Shown one piece after another: positions 24,907 through 32,397 of a stretch of DNA of 34,985 nucleotides. Under the pieces are notes generated by a model that was not told the origin of the DNA, did not search any database, and saw only the letters and a list, made by a program, of their open reading frames with translations. The stretch is from Dehalococcoidia bacterium (GTDB taxonomy: Bacteria > Chloroflexota > Dehalococcoidia > Tepidiformales > Tepidiformaceae). A program made the position numbers and the translations under genes. The stretch's first letter is position 1. The number at the start of each line of letters is the position of its first letter. The stretch is taken from positions 1-34,985 of the forward strand of contig VXPF01000013.1 of NCBI GenBank assembly GCA_009839725.1, written 5' to 3'.

Positions 24907-25628
24907 TCGACTTTCACTGTCATTTGGACCTCTACCCAGATCCGGAGGAGGTCGCTCGGGGATGTGCCCGCAACAACGTTCGGGTGCTGTCCGTAACCAC
25001 CACTCCTAGTGCATGGCGCGGGACGAGGACGTTGACGGGGATTGGGAGTTGGACTGCTTTGGGCCTGCATCCCCAACTGGCACACGAGCGCAGCGAAGAA
25101 CTCGCGCTCTTCGACGAACTCCTGCCCGGTACGCGCTTTGTGGGCGAGATTGGCCTAGACGGTGGACTAGGCTTTCGGGATCACCACGGGGACCAGCTTG
25201 CCGTGTTCGACCACATACTCCGTGCCTGCAAACACGTCGGCGGGCGGATCATGTCCGTCCACAGTCGCCATGCCGCTGGTCCTGTGCTCGACAGAATCGA
25301 GGCTTGCCCGGGCGCCGGACCAGTCGTGCTCCACTGGTTCTCGGGCGGAATGCGCGAACTCAAGCGCGCAATTGACATCGGGTGTTGGTTTAGCGTCGGA
25401 CCAGCGATGTTGAATGGGGAACGAGGAAGGGAACGAGCACGGCTGATCCCGCAGGACAGGATCCTCACGGAGTCGGATGGGCCGTTCGGCCGGATCGGTC
25501 GCGAGCCCCTCCTGCCTTGGCAAGTGGGCATAGCGGTGAGCGCCCTCTCTGAGATGTGGTGTAGCGACACCGAGGAGGCCCAGGCGGTGTTGGATGAGAA
25601 CCTTCGGCGTCTAGTTGGTTCTCTCTAG
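24903..25628 (+). CDS. qatD: QatD: TatD-like metal-dependent DNase
   Basis: 241 residues from GTG 24903, overlapping the qatC stop. TatD metal ligands are visible: the HCH pair (H5, H7 in DFHCHLDLY), E in VGEIGLDG (about 81), H in SVHSRHA (about 119), H in VLHWFSGG (about 143) and D in TESDGPFG (about 191). Length is slightly shorter than housekeeping TatD (~260). It is the last gene of the Qat operon, and all motifs are intact, so the system looks functional. Confidence 0.92.
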   Translation: MIDFHCHLDLYPDPEEVARGCARNNVRVLSVTTTPSAWRGTRTLTGIGSWTALGLHPQLAHERSEELALFDELLPGTRFVGEIGLDGGLGFRDHHGDQLAVFDHILRACKHVGGRIMSVHSRHAAGPVLDRIEACPGAGPVVLHWFSGGMRELKRAIDIGCWFSVGPAMLNGERGRERARLIPQDRILTESDGPFGRIGREPLLPWQVGIAVSALSEMWCSDTEEAQAVLDENLRRLVGSL

Positions 25629-25723
25629 AGAGATGGCCGCGCAGCCAACACCTGCGGTACGCGGGTTGGATCGGATTGCGGCCAGAGCTATCTTCTACGT
25701 GACCCGGACCGGAGGAGACCGAG

Positions 25724-25993
25724 ATGGTGCCGCGCCGTCCCTCTGAGGAGGTCGCTCGCCTCGGTGACGAGATCTACGAGCGCGACATCCGGCGCCAAGT
25801 CGAGGCCGAGCATCACGGAGAGGTCGTCGCCGTCGACGTGGAAAGCGAGACCTGGGCCATCGGCGACACCGTGATCGTTGCGCGGGATCGCCTGCGTACG
25901 AAGCGTCCGAACGCGATCGACGTGTGGCTGCTCCGGGTGGGGCATCGGGCACTGGATCACTTCGGTGGTCGCCCACTGAGTAACCCCAAGTGA
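25724..25993 (+). CDS. Small hypothetical protein preceding a clan AA protease relic
   Basis: 89 residues from ATG 25724 with GGAGGAG about six bases upstream. The sequence starts PRRPSEEVARLGDEIYERDI and has HHGEVVAVDVESETWAIGDT, ending LRVGHRALDHFGG. From memory, small proteins of this type lie directly before clan AA aspartic protease genes in Chloroflexota and Cyanobacteria. That matches here, since the decayed protease frame starts in its stop codon (ATGA-type overlap at 25990). No function is known. The frame is intact although its partner is broken. Confidence 0.65.
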   Translation: MVPRRPSEEVARLGDEIYERDIRRQVEAEHHGEVVAVDVESETWAIGDTVIVARDRLRTKRPNAIDVWLLRVGHRALDHFGGRPLSNPK

Positions 25994-26349
25994 TGGGAGG
26001 CGTGGTGAATGCCGCCCACGAGGCGGTGCTCAGCCCCGCTTTCGAAGGGGCAGCCGGGAGACACGCAACATCGCCAGCCGTGGTCGACACCGGCTTCACG
26101 GGATTCCTGACGGTGACCCCAGCGCTGGCAGTGGAGCCGGGACTACCGCTTGCGGGTACTGCCGCGCGACGCGTGCCGATGGCAGTGAGACGACACTCCC
26201 TTACTATGGCGTGACTCCCCTTCGGGATGGTCGGACGAGATATGTGGAGGCGGATGCCGCCGGCACGATGCCGCTCGAAGGCCACAGCCTGTGCGTCGAA
26301 GTCGAGAACGATGTGCGCGTCGTCATCGACCCCACGGCTACAGGCTGAA
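25990..26349 (+). pseudogene. Broken clan AA (retropepsin-like) aspartic protease
   Basis: The first part reads through VVDTGFTGFLTVTPAL, the DTG active-site loop of clan AA proteases, then stops at 26212-26214. The family's C-terminal part continues in another frame (VEADAAGTMPLEGHSLCVEV, ending DPTATG and a stop at 26347-26349). The middle, which normally carries a longer strand region, is short. I read a frameshift plus internal loss. The upstream small gene overlaps its start codon. Confidence 0.7.
26292..26344 (+). repeat. Direct repeat flanking the aldo/keto reductase, left copy
   Basis: These 53 bases match 27666-27718 at 42 positions (79 percent) in the same orientation. Both encode the end of a clan AA protease (VEVE...IDPTA / VEVEDGGPLAIEPTA). 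The reductase gene lies between them. Confidence 0.55.
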
Positions 26350-26364
26350 CAGCACCTCGAAGGT

Positions 26365-26395
26365 GGTACTGACTACCGTCAAGTTAGGCCCACCA
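26365..26395 (+). repeat. Recombinase-tail relic with GGCCCACCA (possible element boundary)
   Basis: Bases 26365-26384 match the reverse complement of 11340-11359 at 19 of 20 positions. In that copy the bases encode the end of recombinase 2 (VLSTVKS); here they read VLTTVKL. They are followed by GGCCCACCA (26387-26395), the same nine bases that end the tRNA-like sequence at 11330-11338. No other recombinase sequence is left here. It may be the scar of an integrated element. Confidence 0.45.
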
Positions 26396-26469
26396 TATCC
26401 CACGCAATTGACAACTCTCCGCTTCCATCGGCGAGTGCCGTCTACGTCGCCACTGAGTCGGGACGCGCT

Positions 26470-27561
26470 TCAGTTGCTGTGAGAGACCTGGCCCGGGAAA
26501 CCAGGGTTGTCGATGTGCTCCAGCATGCCTCCGGCGGCCATCTGGCGGATGACGCCACTCCCCTCTCCCTGCATGAGGCTGTACAACCAGGGCATTCCTG
26601 CGGCGCTGATCTGGTTGAGCTCATTCATGTCCTCGTCGCTGAGCTCCACTGACAGGCAGGCCAGGCTGTCCACAATCTGGTCCGTCGTTCGCGCGCCCAC
26701 CAGCGGCAGCACTCCACGCTGCTGCACCCAGGAAATAGCGACTGCCGCCGAACTGGTACCCAGCTTGTCGGCAATCTCGTCTACCTTTCGGGCAGCGACG
26801 AAGTCGCGTTCGCTGTAGTCCTCCAACGAACTGAACCAGCCGCCGTCCAGGCGGCTGCCTTCTCGTTCGACACCTCTGGTGTACTTCCCGGTGAGAAAAC
26901 CGCCGCTCAACGGTGAGAAGGCCGTCACGGAGATGCCCAGGGCATTGGCGCAGGGGATGACCTCGAGTTCCAGGTCACGTGAGACGAGGTTGTATTGATA
27001 CTGCAGTGCCGAAATCGGTTCCCAGCCGCGTATCGTCGCTGCCGTCTGCCCTCGCGCCACGACCCAGCCCGGCGTGTTGCAGAGACCGAAGTGCAGCACC
27101 TTGCCCTGCTGCACCAGGTCGTTGACCGCGCGCATGACGTCCTCGATGTCGACCGAGAAGTCCCACAGGTGAATCCAGAGCAGGTCGATGTAGTCGAGGC
27201 TCATTCGGCGCAGACTGCCCTCAACCGACTGGACCATGCTCTTCTTGTGGTTGCCTCCGCGATTGGGATCGTTGGAGATTCGAGGGTCAAGGCCGCTGTG
27301 CATGGCGTTGGTGTACTTGGTGGTGACGACATAGCGCTCGCGATCGGTGTTGACGAACTCGCCCAGCACCTTCTCGCTCTCTCCGTCGTTATAGACCGGC
27401 GCCGAGTCAAAGAAGTTGCCGCCCTGCTCGGCGTACGCTTCCATGATCCGACGACTCTCGAGCGGTCCGGCGCGGCCTGGCCCCTCGGGGCCCATCATCA
27501 TCGTTCCGAGAGCGACTTCGGACACGCGCAGTCCGCTTCGGCCAAGAATCTTGTAACGCAT
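26470..27561 (-). CDS. Aldo/keto reductase
   Basis: 363 residues. The AKR tetrad is in place: D52 and Y57 (FFDSAPVYNDGESE), K82 (VVTTKYTN) and H131 (LLWIHLWD). The N-terminus MRYKILGRSGLRVSEVALGT and the later GKYTRG and VLPLVGART motifs are standard for NADPH-dependent AKRs. The C-terminal ~45 residues extend beyond the usual barrel end. Substrate cannot be told. It stands alone, flanked on both sides by direct repeats of a clan AA protease 3' end, as if it had been inserted as a cassette. Confidence 0.9.
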   Translation of the reverse strand: MRYKILGRSGLRVSEVALGTMMMGPEGPGRAGPLESRRIMEAYAEQGGNFFDSAPVYNDGESEKVLGEFVNTDRERYVVTTKYTNAMHSGLDPRISNDPNRGGNHKKSMVQSVEGSLRRMSLDYIDLLWIHLWDFSVDIEDVMRAVNDLVQQGKVLHFGLCNTPGWVVARGQTAATIRGWEPISALQYQYNLVSRDLELEVIPCANALGISVTAFSPLSGGFLTGKYTRGVEREGSRLDGGWFSSLEDYSERDFVAARKVDEIADKLGTSSAAVAISWVQQRGVLPLVGARTTDQIVDSLACLSVELSDEDMNELNQISAAGMPWLYSLMQGEGSGVIRQMAAGGMLEHIDNPGFPGQVSHSN

Positions 27562-27635
27562 GCTGTCGGGCCTCCGTACTGGGGGCTCCTCACGGTACCG
27601 CTCATGTGTATCAGAGTGAAGTTGGGTGGCCGGCC

Positions 27636-27718
27636 GGTATGCGGCTCCTCGACGGCCGCAGCCAGTACGTCGAAGTCGAGGACGGTGGCCCCCTCGCCAT
27701 CGAGCCCACGGCTAGGGG
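27636..27718 (+). pseudogene. C-terminal relic of a clan AA protease, right of the aldo/keto reductase
   Basis: Reads GMRLLDGRSQYVEVEDGGPL and then AIEPTARG, the usual last strands of clan AA proteases. No N-terminal DTG part is present. The segment 27666-27718 is the right copy of the direct repeat flanking the reductase gene. Confidence 0.55.
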
Positions 27719-27758
27719 CAGTACCGAACTGCCGAGGGCGACCTCCGCTCCCCCCGTC

Positions 27759-28793
27759 CTATGGCTCGAAGCCGGCCTCGCGGATCAGCTCGATGGTGCG
27801 CTCGAGGCTGGTGCCAAGACGGTCGAACTCGCCGAGGTGGATCGGACCGGGCGGCTCGGCGTTGATGCCTTCAAGCTCGACGCCCGTCGCGAGCGGGTAC
27901 TCGAAGTTCGCCTTGCCGAAGTACTCCTGGGCGACCTTGCTGGTGAGGAAGCGGATGAGCCTCTGGGCGACAGCCCTGTCGCCGGAGGCGGTGGCGCCGA
28001 TGGCTGTGGCGATGGTCACGCCGCCGGGGTCGCCGTCCCGGAAACGGTGGTTCTCGCTGGGGGTGGAGGGGTCCTCCACCTGGATGCGGAGGTTGTAGTA
28101 GTGGTTCACGAGCCCTAGCTCGACTTCGCCGCGGGCGACGGCCTGGACGATGGAGACGTTGTTCGGGTAGACGGGCGCCCCGCCGTCGTGGAGGGCCTTG
28201 AGCCAGGCGAGGGCAACGTCGTCGCCGTCGGAGAGGCGGAAGAGAGTGAAGAAGTCCTGGAACGAGCCATTCGTGGGGGCGAAGGCAACACGCCCGAGCC
28301 ACTTCTCATCGGTGAGCTCGTGGATGGAGGTGGGGAGGTCGGCCGGGTCGAACAGCTCCTTGTTGTAGACGAGCACACGCTGGCGCCCGGTCAGCGCGAC
28401 CCAGTAGCCGGATGGGCTGGAGGGGGCGAGCCCGAGCACGTCATCGTCCAGCTCGGCCAGCAGGCCTCGCTCGGCGAGGAAGCCGATGGGCCCGGGGCTC
28501 CGGGAGATGAACACGTCGGCGGGCGTCCGGTCGCCCTCCTCCTGGAGGAGCAGGGCGAGGTCGGTGGAGCCGCCGTAGCGCACCTGAACGTCGACCCCGG
28601 TGTCCTCGGCGAACCGCTCGAGGAGGGGGCCGATGAGGCTCTGGCTTCGTCCCGAGTAGACCGTGATCGTTTCATCGTCATCGGAGCAGCCCATGGCCGC
28701 GAGGGCGCCAACGACGAGGGCGAGCAGGAGGGTGAGGGCAATCCAGGTCCGCCTGATGGGTGCGGGCTGCCGCGAGGATCGGGTTGTCGACAC
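27759..28793 (-). CDS. Iron-type ABC transporter substrate-binding lipoprotein (Fbp/Fut-like)
   Basis: 344 residues from GTG 28793 with GGAG eight bases upstream. A lipoprotein signal ends in LAAMGC (lipidated Cys36). The mature part starts ITVYSGRSQSLIGPLLERF, then TGVDVQVRYGG, PADVFISRSPGPIG, VALTGRQRVLVYN, WLGRVAFAPTN and ELGLVNHYYNLR, the pattern of ferric-iron-binding proteins in which the tandem Tyr pair (HYY) binds Fe. It would capture Fe3+ outside the membrane and hand it to a permease. No permease or ATPase gene is next to it in the window, so it is an orphan or its operon has been split. Confidence 0.85.
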   Translation of the reverse strand: MSTTRSSRQPAPIRRTWIALTLLLALVVGALAAMGCSDDDETITVYSGRSQSLIGPLLERFAEDTGVDVQVRYGGSTDLALLLQEEGDRTPADVFISRSPGPIGFLAERGLLAELDDDVLGLAPSSPSGYWVALTGRQRVLVYNKELFDPADLPTSIHELTDEKWLGRVAFAPTNGSFQDFFTLFRLSDGDDVALAWLKALHDGGAPVYPNNVSIVQAVARGEVELGLVNHYYNLRIQVEDPSTPSENHRFRDGDPGGVTIATAIGATASGDRAVAQRLIRFLTSKVAQEYFGKANFEYPLATGVELEGINAEPPGPIHLGEFDRLGTSLERTIELIREAGFEP

Positions 28794-28811
28794 AGTCGCA
28801 TCTCCGAGAAA

Positions 28812-28835
28812 TTAGTGTCGCCTAAGTCTGTTCAA
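28812..28835 (-). promoter_or_regulatory. Possible promoter with a DtxR/MntR-like inverted repeat upstream of the iron-binding gene
   Basis: On the reverse strand a TTGAAC (-35-like, 28835-28830) is followed 15 bases later by TAATTT. Over this lies TTAGGCGACACTAA (28825-28812), an inverted repeat TTAG-N6-CTAA that resembles half of the iron-regulator (IdeR/DtxR) box. Iron control of the lipoprotein is plausible but the match is partial. Confidence 0.3.
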
Positions 28836-28954
28836 TAGGCGAGACGATATTCTGGACTACGTTCGTACGGGGTGCAAGAGCCTGTGGGAACATTCTAGGA
28901 GACCGGCTCGGAACCATCCGGCGTCGCGAGCGGGCCAGACACGGGCATCGAGGT

Positions 28955-29029
28955 CGTGATCGTCTCCAGGTCGTCCATCACGTCCCGCTGCTCCGCGAGC
29001 GCGCGGCCCGCGCCCGCCAGGCCGCCTGC
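28955..29029 (-). pseudogene. Relic of a serine recombinase coiled-coil region
   Basis: Translates as RALAEQRDVMDDLETIT, against AALAERREVLDDVETIT in recombinase 2. At the DNA level it aligns with about 11549-11614 in the same orientation with scattered changes. The frame is lost upstream and downstream. Together with 26365-26395 it shows that recombinase genes once lay to the right of the island. Confidence 0.55.
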
Positions 29030-29048
29030 TCATCAGCCCACTCTCCCC

Positions 29049-29471
29049 TTACAGCGGCAGGTTCACGGAGACGGGGTCCGCACGAGGATCCGACTGGTTT
29101 TCGTAGGGCCGGTAGCGGGCGGCCAGGAACCGGACCACGCCCGCCCTCGCGTCCGGGCGGCACGGGGCCCAGGTCACCAGCAGGGAGCCCGTGCCGTGGT
29201 GCCCGATGCGCTCGTCCCTGCGGTGTTCGGCGAGGCGGGCGCGAATGGGACCCTGACCGACGCATACGGCTCGCCGCCCCCTGACGAACAGGAGCGGCTC
29301 CCAGATGACGTAGACGCCCGTGGCGTACGGCGGCGGGTCGCAGGTTGTGAGCAGACTCCATTCGCCCTCGCAGCGTTCCCAGTCGAGTTTCAGGTCTGGC
29401 ACTCCGTCGCTCACCTCAACTGCTCGTGTTTCAGGATCGCCGCAGGCCGCTCGACTACTGCTGCCGTCCAC
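29049..29471 (-). CDS. GIY-YIG nuclease-like small protein
   Basis: 140 residues from GTG 29471; GTGs at 29414 and 29402 are alternative starts that would still keep the domain. The core is GVYVIWEPLLFV (GIY-like strand), AVCVGQG (YIG-like strand), IRARLAEHRRDERI, then LLVTWAPC and VVRFLAARYRPYENQ. This fits GIY-YIG-fold proteins, with VCVGQG replacing YxG. The catalytic Arg is probably in RARLAEHR and the metal Glu near the end is not certain. Role unknown. It is monocistronic, and divergent from the kinase gene. Confidence 0.6.
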   Translation of the reverse strand: MDGSSSRAACGDPETRAVEVSDGVPDLKLDWERCEGEWSLLTTCDPPPYATGVYVIWEPLLFVRGRRAVCVGQGPIRARLAEHRRDERIGHHGTGSLLVTWAPCRPDARAGVVRFLAARYRPYENQSDPRADPVSVNLPL

Positions 29472-29501
29472 GGTGACGAGGGGCGTCTCGGGCGGAAGGC
29501 C

Positions 29502-29621
29502 GTGTGGGAAGAGATCACGGAAGGCCTCGTTGAAGGAATAGGACGCCTTAATGACCTACGGGACGAATGCGCCATCCGCGAGCGCGGAGAGTATGCCACT
29601 CTTTCCATTACGGTTCCGTGA
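29502..29621 (+). CDS. Possible 39-residue small ORF
   Basis: GTG 29502 with GGAAGG a few bases upstream; the peptide VWEEITEGLVEGIGRLNDLR continues DECAIRERGEYATLSITVP. It has a protein-like composition (helix then strand) unlike the surrounding frames, so it may be a small gene or the tail of a lost one. Family not recognised. Confidence 0.25.
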   Translation: MWEEITEGLVEGIGRLNDLRDECAIRERGEYATLSITVP

Positions 29622-29635
29622 CCTCTTGCGGATAA

Positions 29636-29653
29636 TTCGTAATGATTTGTAAC
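29636..29653 (-). promoter_or_regulatory. Direct-repeat box upstream of the kinase-regulator gene
   Basis: On the reverse strand it reads GTTACAAATCATTACGAA, two TTAC(A/G)AA units ten bases apart. It matches the box at 32169-32186 after the same gene at 16 of 18 bases. OmpR/PhoB-type regulators bind such direct repeats. It lies 31 bp before the kinase ATG, so autoregulation is likely (inference). Confidence 0.5.
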
Positions 29654-29684
29654 GTGTCGCCATCTGCGGCATGATGCCCCGACG

Positions 29685-32156
29685 ATGTCGATCCCGCGGC
29701 CCGCTCGCGCAAGGCGTGGCCGCACCCACTCATCGAAGCGGGGTGACAGGTTGAGCGCTCCGGACGAGCGTGACCGACGCATCAGGGAGCTGGAAGAGCG
29801 CCTCTCCCGGCTGGGAGAGGCCAGCCTGCGGATCAGCGAGAGCCTGGACTTCGACACCGTCTTGCAGGAGGTGGTGGACAGCGCCCGCGCGCTGACCGCC
29901 TCACGCTACGGGGCGATCACCATCCGGCGCGAGACCGGGCGGCTGTCCGACCTGATCGTCTCCGGATTGTCCAGTGAAGAGCGCCAGGGATTGTTGGACA
30001 TGCCTCAGGGGCCGGCGTTCTTCGAGTACCTGAGCGGGCTCGGAGAGCCGCTGCGGGTTGCCGATGTCGACAGCCACATGAGTGCATTGAATATGCCCAG
30101 TTTCCTGCCTCCCGTGCGCGCGACGTCCCTGCTGGTGGCGCCAATTCGTCACCAGGGGGTCGGGGTCGGGACCATCTACCTCGCTCATGACCGCGACGAC
30201 CGCCACTACACCCGGGAGGACGAGGAAACGCTGGTGATGTTTGCCTCCCAGGCGGCCATGGTCATCGCGAACGCCCGCCGCCACCGGCAGGAGCAGCAGA
30301 CGAGGGCCGACCTCGAGACGCTGATCGACACCTCTCCCGTGGGCGTGGCGGTCCTCGATGCCACCACGGGCGTGCCCAAGTCCCTCAACCGGGAGGCCCG
30401 CAGGATCGTTGACAGCCTGCGTGATCCCGACCAGACGCCGGAGGACCTTCTCGAGGCGCTGACCTTCCGGCGCGCCGACGGGCGCGAGGTCTCCCTCGGG
30501 GAGTTCCCCATGGCGGAGCTTCTGAGTACTGGGGAGACCGTGCGGGCCGAGGAGATCGTCCTCGGCGTCCCCGAAGGGAGGAGCGTCACGGTGCTGCTCA
30601 ACGCGACGCCCATCCGCTCGGACGAGGGCAGGATCGAGTCGGTGGTCGTGACGCTGCAGGACATGGCCGACATCGAGAAGCTGGAGCGCCTGCGGGCCGA
30701 GTTCCTGGCGATGGTCAGCCACGAGCTGCGGGGGCCCCTCACTTCGATCAAGGGCTCCGCCGCTACCGTGCTGGATTCGCCCTCCGAGGTCGATCCCGCC
30801 GTCGTCCGCCAGTTCTTCCGCATCATCGGGGACCAGGCCGATCACATGCACGACCTGGTCTCCGACCTCCTGGACGTAGCCCGCATCGAGACAGGCGAGC
30901 TGGCGATCAGTCCCGAACCGGCCGAAGTCGCCGTGCTGGTGGACCGGGCGCGGAGCGCCTTCCTGGGTTCGGGACGCGAGAATGGCCTCTCCATCAACAT
31001 CGCGCCGGACCTGCCCCTGGTGACGGCGGACCGGCGGCGCATCGTGCAGGTGCTCGGCAACCTGCTCTCCAACGCCGCCCGGCACTCCCCGGAGTCTTCG
31101 GTGATTCGCGTGAGCGCCGTGCGCGATGGCGTTCACGTGGCGGTGTCGGTTGCCGACGAGGGGCGGGGCATCCCGGCGGACAGCCTGCCCGACTTGTTCC
31201 GCAAGTTCTCGAGGACGCAGGCGGAGGAGCAGGAAGGCGACACGGGCCTGGGCCTGGCCATCTGCAAGGGGATCGTGGAGGCCCACGGGGGCCGCATCTG
31301 GGCGGAGAGTGACGGACCGGGACTGGGAGCTCGCTTCACCTTCACCCTTCCCTCGGTGGAGGAGGCGGGGAGCGCCGCTCCCGGCGGGCTCCCGGCCGTC
31401 CCCCTCCCGTCCTCCGCTCGGCGCGGACAGCGTGATGCGGAGGAACCGGTCCGCGTCCTCGCCGTCGACGATGACCCCACCGACCTCCGCTACGTCCGCG
31501 ACGCCCTCACCCAGGCGGGCTACGCGCCGGTGGTGACGGGGGATCCGGCGGAGGCGCTCAATCTGGTGGAGGCGGAACGGCCGGACCTGGCCCTTCTGGA
31601 CCTGATGCTGCCTGGCACGAACGGCATCGAGCTGATGCGGGACATCCTGAAGCGAGCGGACCTGCCGGTCATCTTCCTGTCGGCGTACGGCGGCGACGAG
31701 CTGGTCGCCCAGGCCCTGGAGATGGGCGCCGTCGACTACGTGGCCAAGCCCTTCTCCCCGACGGAGCTGGCGGCGAGGATCAAGGCGGCCCTGCGCCGGC
31801 GCGTGGCGGCCGAGCCCGCCCAGCCCTACGTGCTCGGCGACCTGGCCATCGACTACGCCGAACGCAGGGTCACTGTGGCCGGCCACCGGGTGCACCTCAC
31901 CGCGACGGAGTACGGCATCCTTGCCGAGCTCTCGTCCAGCGGGGGGCGGGTGGTGACCCATCAACACCTGCTGGAACGGGTCTGGGGAGAGAAAGGCGAC
32001 GGTGATGTGCGCCCCATGCGCACCATGGTCAGCAAGCTTCGCCGCAAGCTCGGCGAGGACGCGGACAATCCCCGCTACATCTTCACCGAGCCCCGCGTCG
32101 GCTTCCGCATGCCCAGAGGCAGGGCATCCGATGGGGAGCCGCCCGCCGCTCCCTGA
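29685..32156 (+). CDS. Hybrid sensor: GAF-PAS histidine kinase fused to an OmpR-type response regulator
   Basis: 823 residues. A short coiled coil (RRIRELEERLSRLGEASLRI) leads to a GAF domain (about 45-205), a PAS-like domain (210-325), HisKA with H346 in MVSHELRGPLTSIKG, and an HATPase domain (NLLSNAARHSPES, DEGRGIP, GDTGLGLAICKGIV). Next come a receiver (about 588-705, DDD at the start, phospho-Asp in LLDLMLPG, K in AKPFSP) and a winged-helix DNA-binding domain (about 716-810, TATEYGILAELSSSGGRVVT, RTMVSKLRRKLGEDADN). Kinase and complete DNA-binding regulator in one chain is unusual: phosphotransfer and DNA binding would be intramolecular or within a dimer. There is no transmembrane segment, so it senses a cytosolic cue. 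TTG 29751 is an alternative start. Confidence 0.9.
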   Translation: MSIPRPARARRGRTHSSKRGDRLSAPDERDRRIRELEERLSRLGEASLRISESLDFDTVLQEVVDSARALTASRYGAITIRRETGRLSDLIVSGLSSEERQGLLDMPQGPAFFEYLSGLGEPLRVADVDSHMSALNMPSFLPPVRATSLLVAPIRHQGVGVGTIYLAHDRDDRHYTREDEETLVMFASQAAMVIANARRHRQEQQTRADLETLIDTSPVGVAVLDATTGVPKSLNREARRIVDSLRDPDQTPEDLLEALTFRRADGREVSLGEFPMAELLSTGETVRAEEIVLGVPEGRSVTVLLNATPIRSDEGRIESVVVTLQDMADIEKLERLRAEFLAMVSHELRGPLTSIKGSAATVLDSPSEVDPAVVRQFFRIIGDQADHMHDLVSDLLDVARIETGELAISPEPAEVAVLVDRARSAFLGSGRENGLSINIAPDLPLVTADRRRIVQVLGNLLSNAARHSPESSVIRVSAVRDGVHVAVSVADEGRGIPADSLPDLFRKFSRTQAEEQEGDTGLGLAICKGIVEAHGGRIWAESDGPGLGARFTFTLPSVEEAGSAAPGGLPAVPLPSSARRGQRDAEEPVRVLAVDDDPTDLRYVRDALTQAGYAPVVTGDPAEALNLVEAERPDLALLDLMLPGTNGIELMRDILKRADLPVIFLSAYGGDELVAQALEMGAVDYVAKPFSPTELAARIKAALRRRVAAEPAQPYVLGDLAIDYAERRVTVAGHRVHLTATEYGILAELSSSGGRVVTHQHLLERVWGEKGDGDVRPMRTMVSKLRRKLGEDADNPRYIFTEPRVGFRMPRGRASDGEPPAAP

Positions 32157-32168
32157 GCCGTCCACCCA

Positions 32169-32186
32169 GTTACAAAACATTACAAA
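32169..32186 (+). promoter_or_regulatory. Direct-repeat box downstream of the kinase-regulator gene
   Basis: GTTACAAAACATTACAAA, two TTACAAA units ten bases apart, matching the upstream box at 29636-29653 in 16 of 18 bases but in the opposite orientation. It precedes the small gene at 32398, which may be a target of the fused regulator. Confidence 0.5.
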
Positions 32187-32199
32187 AGACGCCGAAATA

Positions 32200-32240
32200 G
32201 TCACTCAACAGTGACACATGCGTTCGTATAATTCTTGACA
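32200..32240 (+). promoter_or_regulatory. Palindrome and promoter-like elements before the small Cys protein gene
   Basis: GTCACT-CAAC-AGTGAC (32200-32215) is a perfect inverted repeat. TATAAT follows at 32227-32232 (good -10 with a poor -35, as in activator-dependent promoters). TTGACA lies at 32235-32240 with only a weak -10 after it. The 5' leader to 32398 would be about 160 bases. No terminator with a T-run is seen after the kinase gene. Confidence 0.4.
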
Positions 32241-32397
32241 CTGCCCGTGAGTGGGAGGCTCTAGGCGTGCCTCGAGGGGCTCTGGCCTCCACCGGGGATG
32301 GCGACGACGGCGCCCGCCGCTGCGACCTGGGGCAGCGCGGCGGCGCTGAGCTGGGAGCGGCGGGCGGGCGGGTCAATCAGTTCGGAGGCGCGGAGCC

